This document shows positions 43,233-57,872 of a stretch of 64,000 nucleotides of DNA, in pieces. Under the pieces are notes generated by a model. That model saw nothing but the letters and a program-made list of their open reading frames with translations. It did not search any database and was not told where the DNA came from. The stretch is from Methylococcus sp. Mc7 (lineage in GTDB: Bacteria; Pseudomonadota; Gammaproteobacteria; Methylococcales; Methylococcaceae): contig NZ_CP079095.1 in assembly GCF_019285515.1 (NCBI RefSeq), positions 1,240,001 to 1,304,000 on the forward strand, read 5' to 3'. The translations under genes were made by a program, and so were the position numbers. Position 1 is the stretch's first letter, and each line of letters begins with the position of its first letter.

Positions 43233-43772
43233 TTACCCAATCGTTTGCTCGCCCCTTCCCTGGGGCTCGCGCTTCGCGCCGGGCTCCACCCGTCCAAGTT
43301 CGCTCCCGGCGAACTTGTCAATTTCGAACGGGACCAGACCATCGAGGCCGTAGTCCTGATATTCCGGATGCCCCATTTCCGCATAGATCAGGCGGCCATC
43401 ACGTAGCTCTCCTGGCCACACCGCCACGACACGCCGGGCATGGGCGTGGCGCTTGAGCAGATCCAGCGGATCGAGCTTGAGCGACTGATCGAACAGCAGC
43501 TCGATGTTGTCGAGCAGAAGCAGATCGCCGCTCGCGTGCTCATCGGCCAGCTCCCGCATGGCCACAAAGGCCTGGAGCGCCCGCTGCCGCTGCGGCAGCG
43601 CCGCGAGGCGCTTTCCCAGCGCGGCTCCGACATTCATTACCTTCGCACCGCGCCGATTGGCCAGCGCGGCCAGGAGTGCGGTCTTGCCACCCCCAGCACG
43701 TCCAATAAGCAGAATCAGCTTGCTTTGTAGTGCACCAATTTCATCAATGAGGGTATCAAGCCGCGACAGCAT
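43233..43772 (-). CDS. brxF: BREX type 3 P-loop protein BrxF
   Basis: A 179-residue small P-loop NTPase, first gene of the type 3 BREX operon. SKLILLIGRAGGGKTALLAAL has the Walker A GRAGGGKT, LLLLDNIELLFDQSLKLDPL the Walker B, and VVAVWPGELRDGRLIYAEMGHPEYQDY the C-terminal family block. ATG at 43772 fits the family start; a GTG at 43823 overlapping the rsmE stop is an alternative. The last 25 residues (KFAGSELGRVEPGAK...) derive from a 75-bp repeat, so the natural C-terminus ended near VPFEID. Confidence 0.85.
   Translation of the reverse strand: MLSRLDTLIDEIGALQSKLILLIGRAGGGKTALLAALANRRGAKVMNVGAALGKRLAALPQRQRALQAFVAMRELADEHASGDLLLLDNIELLFDQSLKLDPLDLLKRHAHARRVVAVWPGELRDGRLIYAEMGHPEYQDYGLDGLVPFEIDKFAGSELGRVEPGAKREPQGRGEQTIG
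43245..43319 (-). repeat. BREX-island palindromic repeat, copy 12 (brxF C-terminus)
   Basis: Forward, encoding the end of BrxF (KFAGSELGRVEPGAKREP and on). Stems CAAGTTCGC/GCGAACTTG and GCCCC/GGGGC. Confidence 0.88.
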
Positions 43773-43822
43773 TGCCTGGTTTCCAACGACTCGCAGAATC
43801 TTTCGATTTTCACCCAGAGCCA

Positions 43823-44554
43823 CTAGGCGGCCAAATCGCCCCACAAGGTCTGGATCGCCGTCAGCGCGGCCAGGGCGGCGGTTTCGGTGCGCAGCACGCG
43901 CGGGCCGAGCCGGACGGGGGTGAACGCCGCGCCCGCCGCCACATCGCGCTCGGCGTCGCTGAAGCCGCCTTCCGGTCCCGACAGCAGGGTCACCGTCCCT
44001 CTGGGCGGTTCCAGCTCCCGCAGTCCACGGGGGGCATGGGGGTCGAGAAAGATCCTGAGGCCCATGGCCGCCGGCAGCCAGGCGTCCAGGGATAGCGGCT
44101 CCAGCACCTCCGGCACCCGGTTGCGCCCGCTCTGCTCGCATGCTGCCCAGACCACCCGGCGCCAGTGCTCCAGCCGCTGCGCCTTGCGTTCGCCATCGAG
44201 CTGGACCACACAGCGTTCGGTGAACAACGGGGTGATCGCGCCGACGCCCAGTTCCACCGCCTTCTGGATGGCCAAGTCCATGCGCTCGCCCCGCGAGATG
44301 CCCAGTCCCAGGCGGACATCGAGCCGGGATTCCCGGTCGACCGGCCGGTACTCGCCGACCGTCAGGCTCACCTCTTCCCGGTGGCAGGCGCCGATCCGCG
44401 CGGCGAACTCGCCGCCTTCGCCGTTGAACACCGTGAGTTCGAAGCCTCGCTTGAGCCGCAGGACCGTGCGGAGGTAATGGGCGCGCTCCTCATCCAGCAC
44501 GACATCGGCACCCGATGCCAGCGGCACCGGGAGATACAGACGGGAAATGCGCAT
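43823..44554 (-). CDS. rsmE: 16S rRNA m3U1498 methyltransferase RsmE
   Basis: A 243-residue SPOUT methylase acting on U1498 of 16S rRNA. The N-terminal PUA-like part (RISRLYLPVPL, HYLRTVLRLKRGFELTVFNGEGGEF) is followed by the knotted domain with KAVELGVGAITPLFTERCVV, WAACEQSGRNRVPEV, LLSGPEGGFSDAE and VRLGPRVLRTETAALAAL. It ends in a TAG that overlaps a GTG usable by brxF, so the BREX island was placed exactly at its 3' end. It follows bioA by five bases. Confidence 0.95.
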   Translation of the reverse strand: MRISRLYLPVPLASGADVVLDEERAHYLRTVLRLKRGFELTVFNGEGGEFAARIGACHREEVSLTVGEYRPVDRESRLDVRLGLGISRGERMDLAIQKAVELGVGAITPLFTERCVVQLDGERKAQRLEHWRRVVWAACEQSGRNRVPEVLEPLSLDAWLPAAMGLRIFLDPHAPRGLRELEPPRGTVTLLSGPEGGFSDAERDVAAGAAFTPVRLGPRVLRTETAALAALTAIQTLWGDLAA

Positions 44555-44559
44555 GGCCC

Positions 44560-45915
44560 TCAGTCCTCCGTCGCCAGCAGCAATCCTTCCCAGGCCACCT
44601 CCGCCATGTGGCGAATCTGATCGGGGGTGATGACGTAAGGCGGCATGAAGTAGATCACATTGCCCAAGGGGCGCAGCAGCACGCCCCGCGCCAGCCCATG
44701 GCGGTAGACCCGCAGCCCACGCCGCTCCTGCCAGGGATAGGGTTCGCGGGTCGCCTTGTCCTTCACCATCTCGATCGCCAGGATCATGCCGCGCTGGCGG
44801 ACTTCGGCGACATGGGGATGCTCCTGGAAACGCTCCGTGGCATCCGCCATGCATCGCGCCAGTTCGCGGTTTTGCCCCAGCACGTCGGCCTGATCGAACA
44901 GATCCAGCGTCGCCAAAGCCGCCCGGCAGGCCAGCGGGTTGCCGGTGTAGCTGTGGGAATGCAGGAAGGCCTTCAGCGTCCCATAATCGTCGTAGAAGGC
45001 CGCGTAGATTTCCGGCCGGCTCATGACCGCCGCCAGCGGCAGATAGCCTCCGGTCAGGCCCTTGGACAGGCACAGGAAGTCCGGGCTGATCCCGGCCTGT
45101 TCGCAGGCGAACAAGCTGCCGGTGCGGCCGAAGCCGACCGCGATCTCGTCGGCGATGAGGTGGATTTCGAACCGGTCGCAGGCCTCGCGCAGCAAACGGA
45201 GGTAGAGCGGGTCGTACATGCGCATGCCGCCGGCGCACTGCACCAGTGGTTCGACGATCACGGCGCAGATTTCATCGGCGCCCCGCTCCAGAATCGCCAG
45301 CATGTCGCGGAACCGCCGCTCGGCGTAGCCGGCTTCGGTTTCGCCCGCCTCACGTCCGTAGGCGTCGGGGCTGGGCGCAACCAAGGCTTCCATCAGCAGG
45401 GGCCGGTAGGTCTCCTTGTACAGCGGGACGTCGCCCACCGCCAGGGCGCCCAGCGTCTCGCCGTGATAGCTGTTTTCCAGGGTGACGAAACGGGTCTTGC
45501 CGTGGCGGCCCAGGTTGCGCCAATAATGGAAGCTCATCTTCAGCGCCACCTCGACCGCCGCCGAGCCGTTGTCGGCGTAGAAGCAGCGCTCCAGCCCCGG
45601 CGGGGTGATTGCCGCCAGCCGCTCCGCCAGCCGGATGCCCGGCTCGTGACTGAAGCCGGCGAAGATGACCTGCTCCAGCCGCCCGAGCTGATCGGCCAGG
45701 GCTGCGTTGATCGCCGGGTTACAGTGGCCGAACAGGTTGACCCACCAGGAACTGATCGCGTCCAGATAACGCCTGCCGTCGAAATCCTGCAGCCACACAC
45801 CCTCGCCGCGGCGGATCGGGATCAGCGGCAGCGACTCGTGGTCCTTCATCTGGCTGCACGGATGCCAGAGCACCGCGAGATCGCGATCCATCCATTCGCG
45901 GTTGGCGGATGTCAT
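44560..45915 (-). CDS. bioA: Adenosylmethionine-8-amino-7-oxononanoate aminotransferase
   Basis: A 451-residue PLP-dependent class III aminotransferase of biotin synthesis, using SAM as amino donor to make DAPA. HPCSQMKDHESLPLIPI and SSWWVNLFGHCNPAIN are BioA-specific openings. FYADNGSAAVEVALKM and LENSYHGETLGAL follow, IADEIAVGFGRTGSLFA binds PLP, and LCLSKGLTGGYLPLAA holds the Schiff-base Lys. No other bio gene is in the window. It lies between metG (8 bases upstream) and rsmE, likely co-transcribed. Confidence 0.96.
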   Translation of the reverse strand: MTSANREWMDRDLAVLWHPCSQMKDHESLPLIPIRRGEGVWLQDFDGRRYLDAISSWWVNLFGHCNPAINAALADQLGRLEQVIFAGFSHEPGIRLAERLAAITPPGLERCFYADNGSAAVEVALKMSFHYWRNLGRHGKTRFVTLENSYHGETLGALAVGDVPLYKETYRPLLMEALVAPSPDAYGREAGETEAGYAERRFRDMLAILERGADEICAVIVEPLVQCAGGMRMYDPLYLRLLREACDRFEIHLIADEIAVGFGRTGSLFACEQAGISPDFLCLSKGLTGGYLPLAAVMSRPEIYAAFYDDYGTLKAFLHSHSYTGNPLACRAALATLDLFDQADVLGQNRELARCMADATERFQEHPHVAEVRQRGMILAIEMVKDKATREPYPWQERRGLRVYRHGLARGVLLRPLGNVIYFMPPYVITPDQIRHMAEVAWEGLLLATED

Positions 45916-45922
45916 GCTCCGG

Positions 45923-47986
45923 CTACTTGACCTTCATGCCGGGCTGGGCACCCTGATCCGGCGACAGGATGAAGATGTCGGCGCCGCCCGGCCCCGCCGC
46001 CAGCACCATGCCTTCGGACATGCCGAATTTCATCTTGCGCGGCGCCAGGTTGGCGACCATCACGGTCAGCCGCCCGACCAGGTTTTCGGGCGCGTAGGCC
46101 GACTTGATGCCGGCGAACACCGTGCGGGTCTCGCCGCCCAGGTCCAGCGTCAGCTTCAACAGCTTGTCCGCCCCCTCCACGTGCTCGGCATTGGCGATGC
46201 GGGCGACGCGGAGATCGACCTTGGCGAAGTCGTCGATAGAAATGGTTTCGGCAATCGGCTGGACCTCGTGCTGCTGATGCTCGGCATGGCGCACCTGGGA
46301 ATGCGGCTCCGGCGTCACCGCCGCGGCTTGCAGGCTTTGGCGGTTGGCTTCGATCAGGGCATCGATCTGTTTGGCGTCGATGCGGGTCATGAGGTGCTTG
46401 AAGGCACGGATATTTGTCGGGCGTTCGGACAAATCGCTCCAACGAAACGGGCGGCCCAAACCGAACAGCCCTTTCGCAACCTGCCCGGTCAGGTTTGGAA
46501 GAATCGGTGCCAACAGCACCGACAACACATAAAACGAATCCAAAGCGTGGGAGCAGATTTCCTGCAGCTCCGCCAAACGACTCGAATCCCTGGCGACCTC
46601 CCAGGGTTTCCGGTCATTGATGGTCACGTTTATCTCGTCGGCCAGCCGCATTATTTCACGGATGGCTTTGGAGTAATCCCTGTTCTCATAGTAAGTGGCG
46701 ATTGAAATACCTTCGTTCACCGCACCATCGGTCAAGACTTCTTCGAAACGCTTATCCGGATGCCGCAGTTGACCATCGAAATATTTCGTGACGAAGCCCG
46801 CACACCGGCTGGCGATGTTGATGTACTTCCCCACCAGATCGCTGTTCACCCGGGCGACGAAATCCTCCAGGCTGAGGTCGATGTCCTCCATGCTGCCGTT
46901 CAGCTTGCAAGCATAGTAATAGCGCAGCCATTCCGGGTCGAGGCCCTGGTCGAGATAGCTCTGGGCGGTGATGAATGTGCCCCGCGACTTGGACATTTTC
47001 TCGCCGTTCACCGTCAGGAAGCCGTGGGCGAATATCTTGGTCGGGACCCGGAAATCGGAATATTCCAGCATCGCCGGCCAGAACAGCGCATGGAAATAGA
47101 GGATGTCCTTGCCGATGAAGTGGTACAGCTCGGTTTCGGTATGCTTGTTCCAGTATTCAGAGAAATCGAGGCGCAGGCGGTCGCAAAGATTCTGAAAACT
47201 GCCCATGTAGCCGATGGGCGCGTCCAGCCAGACGTAGAAATACTTTCCCGGCGCGTCCGGAATCTCGAAGCCGAAATACGGCGCATCGCGGGAAATGTCC
47301 CAATCCGAGAGACCGGCCTCGAACCATTCGTTGAGCTTGTTGGCGGCCTCGGCCTGCAAGTGGCCGGAACGGGTCCAGAACTTCAGGAATTCGGTACAGG
47401 CGCCCAGCTTGAAGAAGTAATGCACCGACTCCTTGCGCACCGGCGTGGCACCCGAAACGGCGGAATACGGGTTGATGAGGTCGGTGGGGGAATAAGTGGT
47501 ACCGCAGACCTCGCAGGAATCGCCGTACTGGTCCTTGGCGTGGCACTTGGGGCATTCGCCCTTGATGAAACGGTCGGGCAGGAACATCTCCTTGACCGGG
47601 TCGAAATACTGCTCGATCGCCCGCGATTCGATCAGGCCGCGGGCCTTGAGCCTGCCGTAGATCTCGGCCGCATGGGCGCGGGTTTCCTCCGAATGGGTCG
47701 AATAGTAGTTGTCGAACTCGATGTGGAAACCGGTGAAATCGCGCAGATGCTCGCCGTGGACGCGGGCGATCAGTTCCTCCGGCGTGATCCCCTCCCGCTC
47801 GGCCCGCAGCATGATGGGGGTGCCGTGGGTGTCGTCGGCGCAGACGTAGCGGCAATCGTGGCCCCGCATCTTCTGGAACCGGACCCAGATGTCGGTCTGG
47901 ATGTATTCCACCAGATGGCCCAGATGGATCGGGCCGTTGGCATAGGGCAGGGCGCTGGTGACGAGGATTTTTCGCTGGCTGGTCAT
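45923..47986 (-). CDS. metG: Methionyl-tRNA synthetase
   Basis: A 687-residue class I synthetase charging tRNA-Met. [16 protein letters not shown] holds the HIGH-like motif and [11 protein letters not shown] the KMSKS loop. The zinc knuckle [17 protein letters not shown] is present, as in the E. coli-type enzyme. The C-terminal EMAP/Trbp111-like tRNA-binding dimerisation domain starts around [14 protein letters not shown]. The 87 bases between it and glmS show no strong regulatory structure. Confidence 0.97.
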   Translation of the reverse strand: MTSQRKILVTSALPYANGPIHLGHLVEYIQTDIWVRFQKMRGHDCRYVCADDTHGTPIMLRAEREGITPEELIARVHGEHLRDFTGFHIEFDNYYSTHSEETRAHAAEIYGRLKARGLIESRAIEQYFDPVKEMFLPDRFIKGECPKCHAKDQYGDSCEVCGTTYSPTDLINPYSAVSGATPVRKESVHYFFKLGACTEFLKFWTRSGHLQAEAANKLNEWFEAGLSDWDISRDAPYFGFEIPDAPGKYFYVWLDAPIGYMGSFQNLCDRLRLDFSEYWNKHTETELYHFIGKDILYFHALFWPAMLEYSDFRVPTKIFAHGFLTVNGEKMSKSRGTFITAQSYLDQGLDPEWLRYYYACKLNGSMEDIDLSLEDFVARVNSDLVGKYINIASRCAGFVTKYFDGQLRHPDKRFEEVLTDGAVNEGISIATYYENRDYSKAIREIMRLADEINVTINDRKPWEVARDSSRLAELQEICSHALDSFYVLSVLLAPILPNLTGQVAKGLFGLGRPFRWSDLSERPTNIRAFKHLMTRIDAKQIDALIEANRQSLQAAAVTPEPHSQVRHAEHQQHEVQPIAETISIDDFAKVDLRVARIANAEHVEGADKLLKLTLDLGGETRTVFAGIKSAYAPENLVGRLTVMVANLAPRKMKFGMSEGMVLAAGPGGADIFILSPDQGAQPGMKVK

Positions 47987-48073
47987 GGAAACGAAAGGCT
48001 GGCAAACGGATCGAATGGGTCATTATCCCATAATCGACCGCGGCGGCTCCGGCCAGCGCTTAAGCCGCCCGCC

Positions 48074-49906
48074 TCACTCCACCGTCACCGACTTGGCCAG
48101 ATTGCGCGGCTGGTCGACGTCCGTGCCCTTGATCAGGGCGACGTGGTAGGCAAGGAGCTGCAGCGGCACGCTGTAGACGATGGGCGCGACGACTTCGTCG
48201 GTCTCCGCCACCCTGAGGATCCTGACGCCGGGCACATTTTCGATCGGCGCTTCGGCATCGGCGAACACGTAGAGTTCGCCGCCGCGTGCCTGGACCTCCT
48301 GCAGGTTCGACTTGAGCTTTTCCAGCAGCTCGTTGTTGGGCGCCACGGCGACCACCGGCATCTCGTTGTCGATGAGCGCCAGCGGCCCGTGCTTGAGTTC
48401 ACCCGCCGGATAGGCTTCGGCGTGGATGTAGGAGATTTCCTTGAGCTTGAGCGCCCCTTCCATGGCGACCGGATACTGGGCGCCGCGGCCGAGATAGAGC
48501 GCGTGGTGTTTCTCGCCGAACAGCTCGGCCCAGGCCGCGATTTCGTCTTCGAGTTGCAGGACGTGCCGGATCTGCGCGGGCAGGGTCTCCAGCTCGCGGA
48601 CGATCTTCGCCTCCTGTTCGGCGGCCAAGGCATGGCGCCGGCCCAGCGCCAGCACCAGGAGCAGCAGGGCGGTAAGCTGGGTGGTGAAAGCCTTGGTCGA
48701 GGCCACCCCGATCTCCGGGCCGGCCCGCGTCATCAGGCAGGAGTCCGACTCGCGCACGATCGAGCTTTCCGGCACGTTGCAAATGGCCAGGGTGTGCGCA
48801 TAGCCGAGTTCCTTCGCGGCCTTCAGTGCCGCCAGGGTGTCGGCGGTCTCGCCGGACTGGGAAACGGTGACGAACAGGGTGCCGGGCTGCACGACCTGCC
48901 TGCGGTAGCGGAACTCGCTGGCGACTTCCACGCTGCAGGGCAGGCCGGCCAGCGCCTCGAACCAGTAGCGCGCCACCTTGCCGGCGTGGTAGCTGGTACC
49001 GCAGGCGACGATCTGCACCGCCCGGACGTGCTCGAACGCGGTCTCGGCCCGTTCGCCGAATGCTGAAGGCGATACCTTGCCCCGCAGGATGCGGCCGCTC
49101 AGGGTCTTTTCGACCGCGACCGGCTGCTCGTGGATCTCCTTCTGCATGTAATGGCGGTATTCGCCGCGTTCCACCGAATCCGGCGCCAGCCGGGTCTCGT
49201 GGACCGGGCGCTCCACCCTCGCGCCATCCTTGCCGTAAACCCGGACCGACTCGGTGGTCAGTTCGGCGAGATCGCCTTCTTCCAGGAAGACGAAGCGCTG
49301 CGTTTCGCCGATCAGGGCGAAGACGTCGGAAGCGATGAAGTTTTCGCTTTCGCCCAGACCCACCACCAGCGGACTGCCCTTGCGGGCGGCTATCAGCCGG
49401 CCCGGATCGCAGGTGCTGACGACGCCGATGGCATACGCGCCTTCCAGGACGCCGACGGCAGCGCGCACCGCCTCCCGCAGGGGGAATCCCTGTTCCAGGA
49501 AATCATGGATTTGGGTGACGACGACTTCGGTGTCGGTCTCCGACAGGAACTCGTAGCCCTTCTGCTGGAGCTGCCGCCGCAGCGCCTCGTGGTTCTCGAT
49601 GATGCCGTTGTGGACCACCGCGACCCGCTCGCGGCAGACATGCGGATGGGCGTTGCGCTCGGACGGCGCGCCGTGGGTGGCCCAGCGGGTGTGAGCGATA
49701 CCGGTTTCGCCTTCGACCAGGGCGGATTCCAGGGCGGACTCCAGCTCCCGCAGCTTGCCCGGACGGCGCACCCGCTCCAGCGAACCGTCCCCGGCGATCA
49801 CGGCGATGCCGGCGGAATCGTAACCGCGGTATTCCAGCCGCCGCAGGCCTTCCAGCAGAACCGGGGTGACATTGCGGTGTGCCACCGCGCCGACTATTCC
49901 ACACAT
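48074..49906 (-). CDS. glmS: Glutamine-fructose-6-phosphate aminotransferase
   Basis: A 610-residue enzyme making glucosamine 6-phosphate for cell-wall and LPS precursors. After Met removal, Cys1 of [12 protein letters not shown] is the glutaminase nucleophile; [18 protein letters not shown] and the two SIS domains ([37 protein letters not shown]) follow. C-terminal residues [15 protein letters not shown] are the family ending. ATG at 49906 is required for Cys1; a longer upstream frame is not coding. It follows glmU by two bases. Confidence 0.97.
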   Translation of the reverse strand: MCGIVGAVAHRNVTPVLLEGLRRLEYRGYDSAGIAVIAGDGSLERVRRPGKLRELESALESALVEGETGIAHTRWATHGAPSERNAHPHVCRERVAVVHNGIIENHEALRRQLQQKGYEFLSETDTEVVVTQIHDFLEQGFPLREAVRAAVGVLEGAYAIGVVSTCDPGRLIAARKGSPLVVGLGESENFIASDVFALIGETQRFVFLEEGDLAELTTESVRVYGKDGARVERPVHETRLAPDSVERGEYRHYMQKEIHEQPVAVEKTLSGRILRGKVSPSAFGERAETAFEHVRAVQIVACGTSYHAGKVARYWFEALAGLPCSVEVASEFRYRRQVVQPGTLFVTVSQSGETADTLAALKAAKELGYAHTLAICNVPESSIVRESDSCLMTRAGPEIGVASTKAFTTQLTALLLLVLALGRRHALAAEQEAKIVRELETLPAQIRHVLQLEDEIAAWAELFGEKHHALYLGRGAQYPVAMEGALKLKEISYIHAEAYPAGELKHGPLALIDNEMPVVAVAPNNELLEKLKSNLQEVQARGGELYVFADAEAPIENVPGVRILRVAETDEVVAPIVYSVPLQLLAYHVALIKGTDVDQPRNLAKSVTVE

Positions 49907-49908
49907 GG

Positions 49909-51279
49909 CTATTTCCTCGCTTTTTCCGGACGTTTCCAGCCTTCCACGCTGAGCTGCTTGGCGCGGCTCAAAGTCAGGCAATCTTCTGGGGTGTCCCTGG
50001 TGATGGTGGAACCGGCGCCGATGGTGGCGTTGCGCCCCACCCGCACCGGTGCGACGAGCTGGGTGTCGGAGCCGATGAACGCGCCGTCCTCGATGACGGT
50101 ACGGTGCTTGTTGACGCCGTCGTAGTTGCAGGTGATCGTGCCGGCCCCGACGTTGACCCCGCTGCCGATGCTGGCATCACCGATGTAGCTCAGATGGTTG
50201 ACCTTGGAGCCGGCGGCGATGTCCGATTTCTTCACTTCCACGAAGTTGCCGATGTGGACCGCTTCGGCGAGCACGGATTCCGGCCGCAGCCTGGCAAAGG
50301 GACCGACCCTGGAACCCGCGCCGACCACGGCGCCTTCGATCACGCTGTTGGCGAGGATTTCCACGCCCGGTCCTATCACGGCGTCCTTCAGATAAACGTT
50401 GGGGCCGATGCGCACTTCATCGCCCAGCGCGATCCTCCCTTCGAGAACCACGTTGACGTCGATCTCCACGTCGCGGCCCAGTCCGACGATTTCGCCTCTC
50501 AGGTCGAAACGCGCCGGATCGCGCAGGGTCACGCCCCGTTCCATGAGCGCACGCGCCTGGCGGCCTTGGTAGATTCGCTCCAGCTCGGCCAATTGCCGGC
50601 GGTCGTTCACGCCGAGGACCTCGTCCGGACTGGCGGGATGCGTGGCGTCGACGAAATAGCCTTCCGCCACCGCCATGCCGATGATGTCGGTGAGGTAGTA
50701 CTCGCCCTGGGCGTTGTCGTTGCGCAAGGCCTTCAGCCAACGCTTCAGCGGAGCCCCTTCGACGGCCAGGATGCCGGTGTTGACCTCGCGGACGGCACGC
50801 TCTTCGGCCGTGGCGTCCTTCTCCTCGACGATGCGAAGCACCTTGCCGGCACCGTCGCGAATGATGCGGCCGTAACCGGTCGGGTTGTCGAGCTCGACCG
50901 TGAGTAGCCCTAAGCTCGACTCGCCGGCATGGTGCAGCAGAGTCTCGACCGTTTCCCTTTTCAGAAGCGGGACGTCACCGTAAAGGATGAGAACTTTCGA
51001 ATCGTCGCCGATCCGGTCCGCAGCCTGCATCACGGCATGGCCGGTCCCCTTGCGCTCCTTCTGCTCGATCCATGTCGCCGGCAAATGGCCCAAGGTGGAC
51101 AGCGCCTGCTCGCCGCCATGACCATAGACGATCACCGTCTCGCCGACTTCGAGCGCCGCGGCGAGCCGGTATACATGCTCGAGCAGACAAAGGCCGCCGA
51201 TCCGGTGCAGAACCTTCGGCAAACCGGAACGCATGCGCGTCCCCTGGCCCGCCGCCAGAATGAGAGCGATGACTTCCAC
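49909..51279 (-). CDS. glmU: Bifunctional GlmU (GlcNAc-1-P uridylyltransferase / GlcN-1-P acetyltransferase)
   Basis: A 456-residue enzyme producing UDP-GlcNAc. The N-terminal uridylyltransferase has [21 protein letters not shown] and GDVPLLK. The C-terminal left-handed beta-helix acetyltransferase shows hexapeptide repeats, with [35 protein letters not shown] and [17 protein letters not shown]. It heads a glmU-glmS pair placed after the atp operon, as in many gammaproteobacteria. Confidence 0.97.
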   Translation of the reverse strand: MEVIALILAAGQGTRMRSGLPKVLHRIGGLCLLEHVYRLAAALEVGETVIVYGHGGEQALSTLGHLPATWIEQKERKGTGHAVMQAADRIGDDSKVLILYGDVPLLKRETVETLLHHAGESSLGLLTVELDNPTGYGRIIRDGAGKVLRIVEEKDATAEERAVREVNTGILAVEGAPLKRWLKALRNDNAQGEYYLTDIIGMAVAEGYFVDATHPASPDEVLGVNDRRQLAELERIYQGRQARALMERGVTLRDPARFDLRGEIVGLGRDVEIDVNVVLEGRIALGDEVRIGPNVYLKDAVIGPGVEILANSVIEGAVVGAGSRVGPFARLRPESVLAEAVHIGNFVEVKKSDIAAGSKVNHLSYIGDASIGSGVNVGAGTITCNYDGVNKHRTVIEDGAFIGSDTQLVAPVRVGRNATIGAGSTITRDTPEDCLTLSRAKQLSVEGWKRPEKARK

Positions 51280-51326
51280 TCAAGTCTCCTTCACGAAGAT
51301 CAACGAAAAAGCGGGTATTTTCGCCA

Positions 51327-51372
51327 ACAAAAAAACCCGGTAAAGGTGAAGCATAGCATCACCTTTACCGGG
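51327..51372 (-). terminator. Rho-independent terminator of the atp operon
   Basis: A 14-bp perfect stem (CCCGGTAAAGGTGA / TCACCTTTACCGGG) with a 9-base loop is followed on the minus strand by TTTTTTT. It lies just past atpC and before glmU. Confidence 0.92.
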
Positions 51373-51395
51373 CCTTTGACCACGGGATCGAGCGA

Positions 51396-51818
51396 TTACG
51401 CCCGACCCTTCCGGTAATTCTCCAGCGTCCGCAACTGCGCCACCGCCTCCGCCAGCTGCGCCTGGGCCTTGGCGTATTCCAGGCGGCCGGAGCGGTCCGA
51501 CAGCGCCTCCTCGGCGGCCCGCTTGGCTTCCTGCGCCGCGGCTTCGTCGATGTCTTTCGCGCGCACCGCGGTTTCCGAAAGGATCGTCACCAAGTACGGC
51601 TGAACCTCCAGCATTCCGCCGGACACGTAAAACGACAACGGCTCCTGGCCCTCGGTCTTGACCCGGACCTCGCCGGGCTTCAGCGGGGACAGGAACGGCG
51701 CATGCCGGGCGGCGATGCCGACCTCGCCTTCCTGGCCCGGCGCCACGACCAGCTCGGCTTGCCCCGAGAAGATCTCGCCTTCCGCGCTCACGATGTCCAC
51801 ATGCATCGTCATGGCCAT
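51396..51818 (-). CDS. atpC: ATP synthase F1 epsilon subunit
   Basis: A 140-residue epsilon subunit. The N-terminal beta-sandwich reads [20 protein letters not shown] and [15 protein letters not shown]; the C-terminal helical hairpin contains [19 protein letters not shown] at 51818 has AGGAGG eight bases upstream; the ATG at 51824 would be only two bases from it. Last gene of the atp operon before the terminator. Confidence 0.96.
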   Translation of the reverse strand: MAMTMHVDIVSAEGEIFSGQAELVVAPGQEGEVGIAARHAPFLSPLKPGEVRVKTEGQEPLSFYVSGGMLEVQPYLVTILSETAVRAKDIDEAAAQEAKRAAEEALSDRSGRLEYAKAQAQLAEAVAQLRTLENYRKGRA

Positions 51819-51843
51819 CTTCATTACCTCCTATGGCTGCCGA

Positions 51844-53253
<1,410 letters not shown>

Positions 53254-53261
53254 TTATTCCG

Positions 53262-54125
53262 CTAGACCGCAGCCGCGCCGCCGACGATTTCGGCGATTTC
53301 CTGCGTGATGGCCGCCTGCCGCGCCTTGTTGTAGATCAGCTGCAACTCCTTGATGAGTTTGCCGGCATTGTCGGAGGCGCTCTTCATGGCGACCATGCGG
53401 GCGGCCTGCTCGCACGCGTTGTTCTCGACCAGACCCTGGAACACCAGCGACTCGATGTAGCGGGTAATCAGCGCGTCCAGCACGGTCTTGGCGTCGGGCT
53501 CGTAAAGGTAATCCCAATGCCCCTTGAGCTCCTCGGAGAGCTCTTCCGCCTTGATCGGAGCCAGGCACTCCAGCTTCGGCTTCTGCGTCATGGTGTTGAC
53601 GAACTCGTTGTGAGCCACGTAAAGCTCATCGATCTCGCCTTCGCCGTATGCGTCCAGCATGACTTTCAGGACCCCGATGATGCCTTCCAGATGCGGAGTG
53701 TCGCCCAGCCGGACGACTTGGCCGGCGATGTCCGCTCCCACGCTGCCGAAGAACGACGCGCCCTTCTGGCCGATCACGCCCAGACGGACCTCGACGCCTG
53801 CTTCGCCCCATGCCTTCATCCGCCGCAGCAGAAGCCGGAACAGATTGGAGTTCAGGCCGCCGCACAGGCCCCGGTCGGAAGACACCAGCACGACGCCCAC
53901 CCGTTTGACGGGGCGCTCGACCATGAACGGATTCTTGTACTCCGGGTTGGCCTGGGCGAGGTGCTTGATGATCCGGGCGATCTTGCGCGCATACGGGCGG
54001 GTCGCCTGCAGCCGGTCCTGGGTGCGGCGCATCTTGCTCGCCGCGACCATTTCCATGGCGCGCGTGATCTTCTGGGTGTTGCGGACGCTCGCGATCTTTA
54101 AACGGATTTCTTTGCCGACGGCCAT
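53262..54125 (-). CDS. atpG: ATP synthase F1 gamma subunit
   Basis: A 287-residue central-stalk subunit. The N-terminal helix [36 protein letters not shown], and the C-terminal helix [25 protein letters not shown] are characteristic. Ten bases from atpA. Confidence 0.98.
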   Translation of the reverse strand: MAVGKEIRLKIASVRNTQKITRAMEMVAASKMRRTQDRLQATRPYARKIARIIKHLAQANPEYKNPFMVERPVKRVGVVLVSSDRGLCGGLNSNLFRLLLRRMKAWGEAGVEVRLGVIGQKGASFFGSVGADIAGQVVRLGDTPHLEGIIGVLKVMLDAYGEGEIDELYVAHNEFVNTMTQKPKLECLAPIKAEELSEELKGHWDYLYEPDAKTVLDALITRYIESLVFQGLVENNACEQAARMVAMKSASDNAGKLIKELQLIYNKARQAAITQEIAEIVGGAAAV

Positions 54126-54135
54126 GGGTGCACCT

Positions 54136-55677
<1,542 letters not shown>

Positions 55678-55691
55678 GATACTGTCTCATT

Positions 55692-56228
55692 CTAATTGGA
55701 GAGTCGTTTCGCCAATCGCTGGAGCTGGCCACGGATGGAAGCATCGACGACCCGGCCGCTGGCGCGCAGGATCACGCCGGCGATCAGGGATTCATCCACG
55801 GTGACGTGAAGGCGCCCCTTACGCGACATCCACTTTTCCACCAACGCATTGAGATTCGTTTCTTCGCTCTCTTCGAGCGGGTAAGCGGTAATGACGTCGA
55901 CATCGACGTAACCTTCCTCTTCCGCCCGGAATTCGGCGAACATGTCGGCGATCGTCCCGACCAGTCCCAGACGGCCGTTGCTCGCCAGGAGACGGATGAA
56001 ATTCTCGCCCTCCGGGGTGACGTGGCCTTTGCAGAGGTCCAGGAAGTTGGCGATGAACTTGTCCTTTCCAGCCTTCGGATCACTGGCGGCCCGCTCCATG
56101 AGGGGATCGGCCATGACCTGCTTCAGGAATTCGAGCATGTCGGCCCATTCCTGTGTCTTGCCGGCCTCCTTGGCCGCCTTGAATACGGCGACGGCATAGG
56201 GCCGGGCCAGGGTGGTCAGTTCGCTCAT
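55692..56228 (-). CDS. atpH: ATP synthase F1 delta subunit
   Basis: A 178-residue peripheral-stalk subunit. It starts SELTTLARPYAVAVFKAAKE, and the C-terminal block VTVDESLIAGVILRASGRVVDASIRGQL is the family signature. Six bases from atpF. Confidence 0.96.
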   Translation of the reverse strand: MSELTTLARPYAVAVFKAAKEAGKTQEWADMLEFLKQVMADPLMERAASDPKAGKDKFIANFLDLCKGHVTPEGENFIRLLASNGRLGLVGTIADMFAEFRAEEEGYVDVDVITAYPLEESEETNLNALVEKWMSRKGRLHVTVDESLIAGVILRASGRVVDASIRGQLQRLAKRLSN

Positions 56229-56234
56229 CGATGT

Positions 56235-56708
56235 CTAGCCCAACTGCTTGCCGAGTCCGGCGAGGATTTCCTTGTGCTTTTTCTGGTCGACCTCGCGCTG
56301 CAGGATCTTCTCCGCAGCGCTGACCGCCAGCACGGAAACCTGCTTGCGGAGATCTTCCTTGGCATTTTCCAGCTCCCGGTCGATCTCGGACCTGGCATTC
56401 GCGAGGATGCGCTCACCCTCGACTTTTGCCGCTTCCTTGGATTCGTCCACCAGCGCGTTGGCGCGCTTTTGAGCCAGGTTCACGATTTCCGCGGCCTGGT
56501 CTTTGGCATCCTTCAAGGCGCTGGTAGCGCGCTTTTCGGCAAGCTCCATCTCGTGCTTGCCTTTTTCGGCCGCGGCCAGACCTTCGGCGATTTTCTTCTT
56601 GCGCTCTTCCAGCGCTTGCAACAGGGGCGGCCAGACGTACTTCATGGTGAACCACACCAGAAGCGCGAATGTGACCATTTGCCCGAATAGCGTGGCATTG
56701 ATGTTCAC
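56235..56708 (-). CDS. atpF: ATP synthase Fo b subunit
   Basis: A 157-residue stalk subunit: one N-terminal membrane helix ([20 protein letters not shown]) followed by a long charged coiled coil ([22 protein letters not shown] and on). Length matches the gammaproteobacterial form. Sixty-two bases separate it from atpE. Confidence 0.97.
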   Translation of the reverse strand: MNINATLFGQMVTFALLVWFTMKYVWPPLLQALEERKKKIAEGLAAAEKGKHEMELAEKRATSALKDAKDQAAEIVNLAQKRANALVDESKEAAKVEGERILANARSEIDRELENAKEDLRKQVSVLAVSAAEKILQREVDQKKHKEILAGLGKQLG

Positions 56709-56770
56709 GGCGCTGTCCTCACTTGCTTGAGTGCTTTCGCTAGGGTTTCAACCGTACGCGAAGGGTCAGC

Positions 56771-57872
<1,102 letters not shown>

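Noticed and set aside
27778-43319. Interpretation of the repeats as a CRISPR array
   Set aside because: Copies are kilobases apart, in both orientations, inside genes, with no regular spacers and no cas genes.
41450-43456. 668-codon plus-strand open frame opposite brxC
   Set aside because: Antisense shadow of a GC-rich gene; the minus frame has Walker motifs and a ribosome binding site.
27526-43823. DISARM or BREX type 1/2 assignment
   Set aside because: No DrmA/B-type genes, no brxB or Lon-like brxL; brxF, DUF1156-type methylase and SNF2-like helicase fit type 3.
47987-48073. glmS ribozyme or S-box type riboswitch near metG/glmS
   Set aside because: The intergenic regions are short and show no matching conserved structure.
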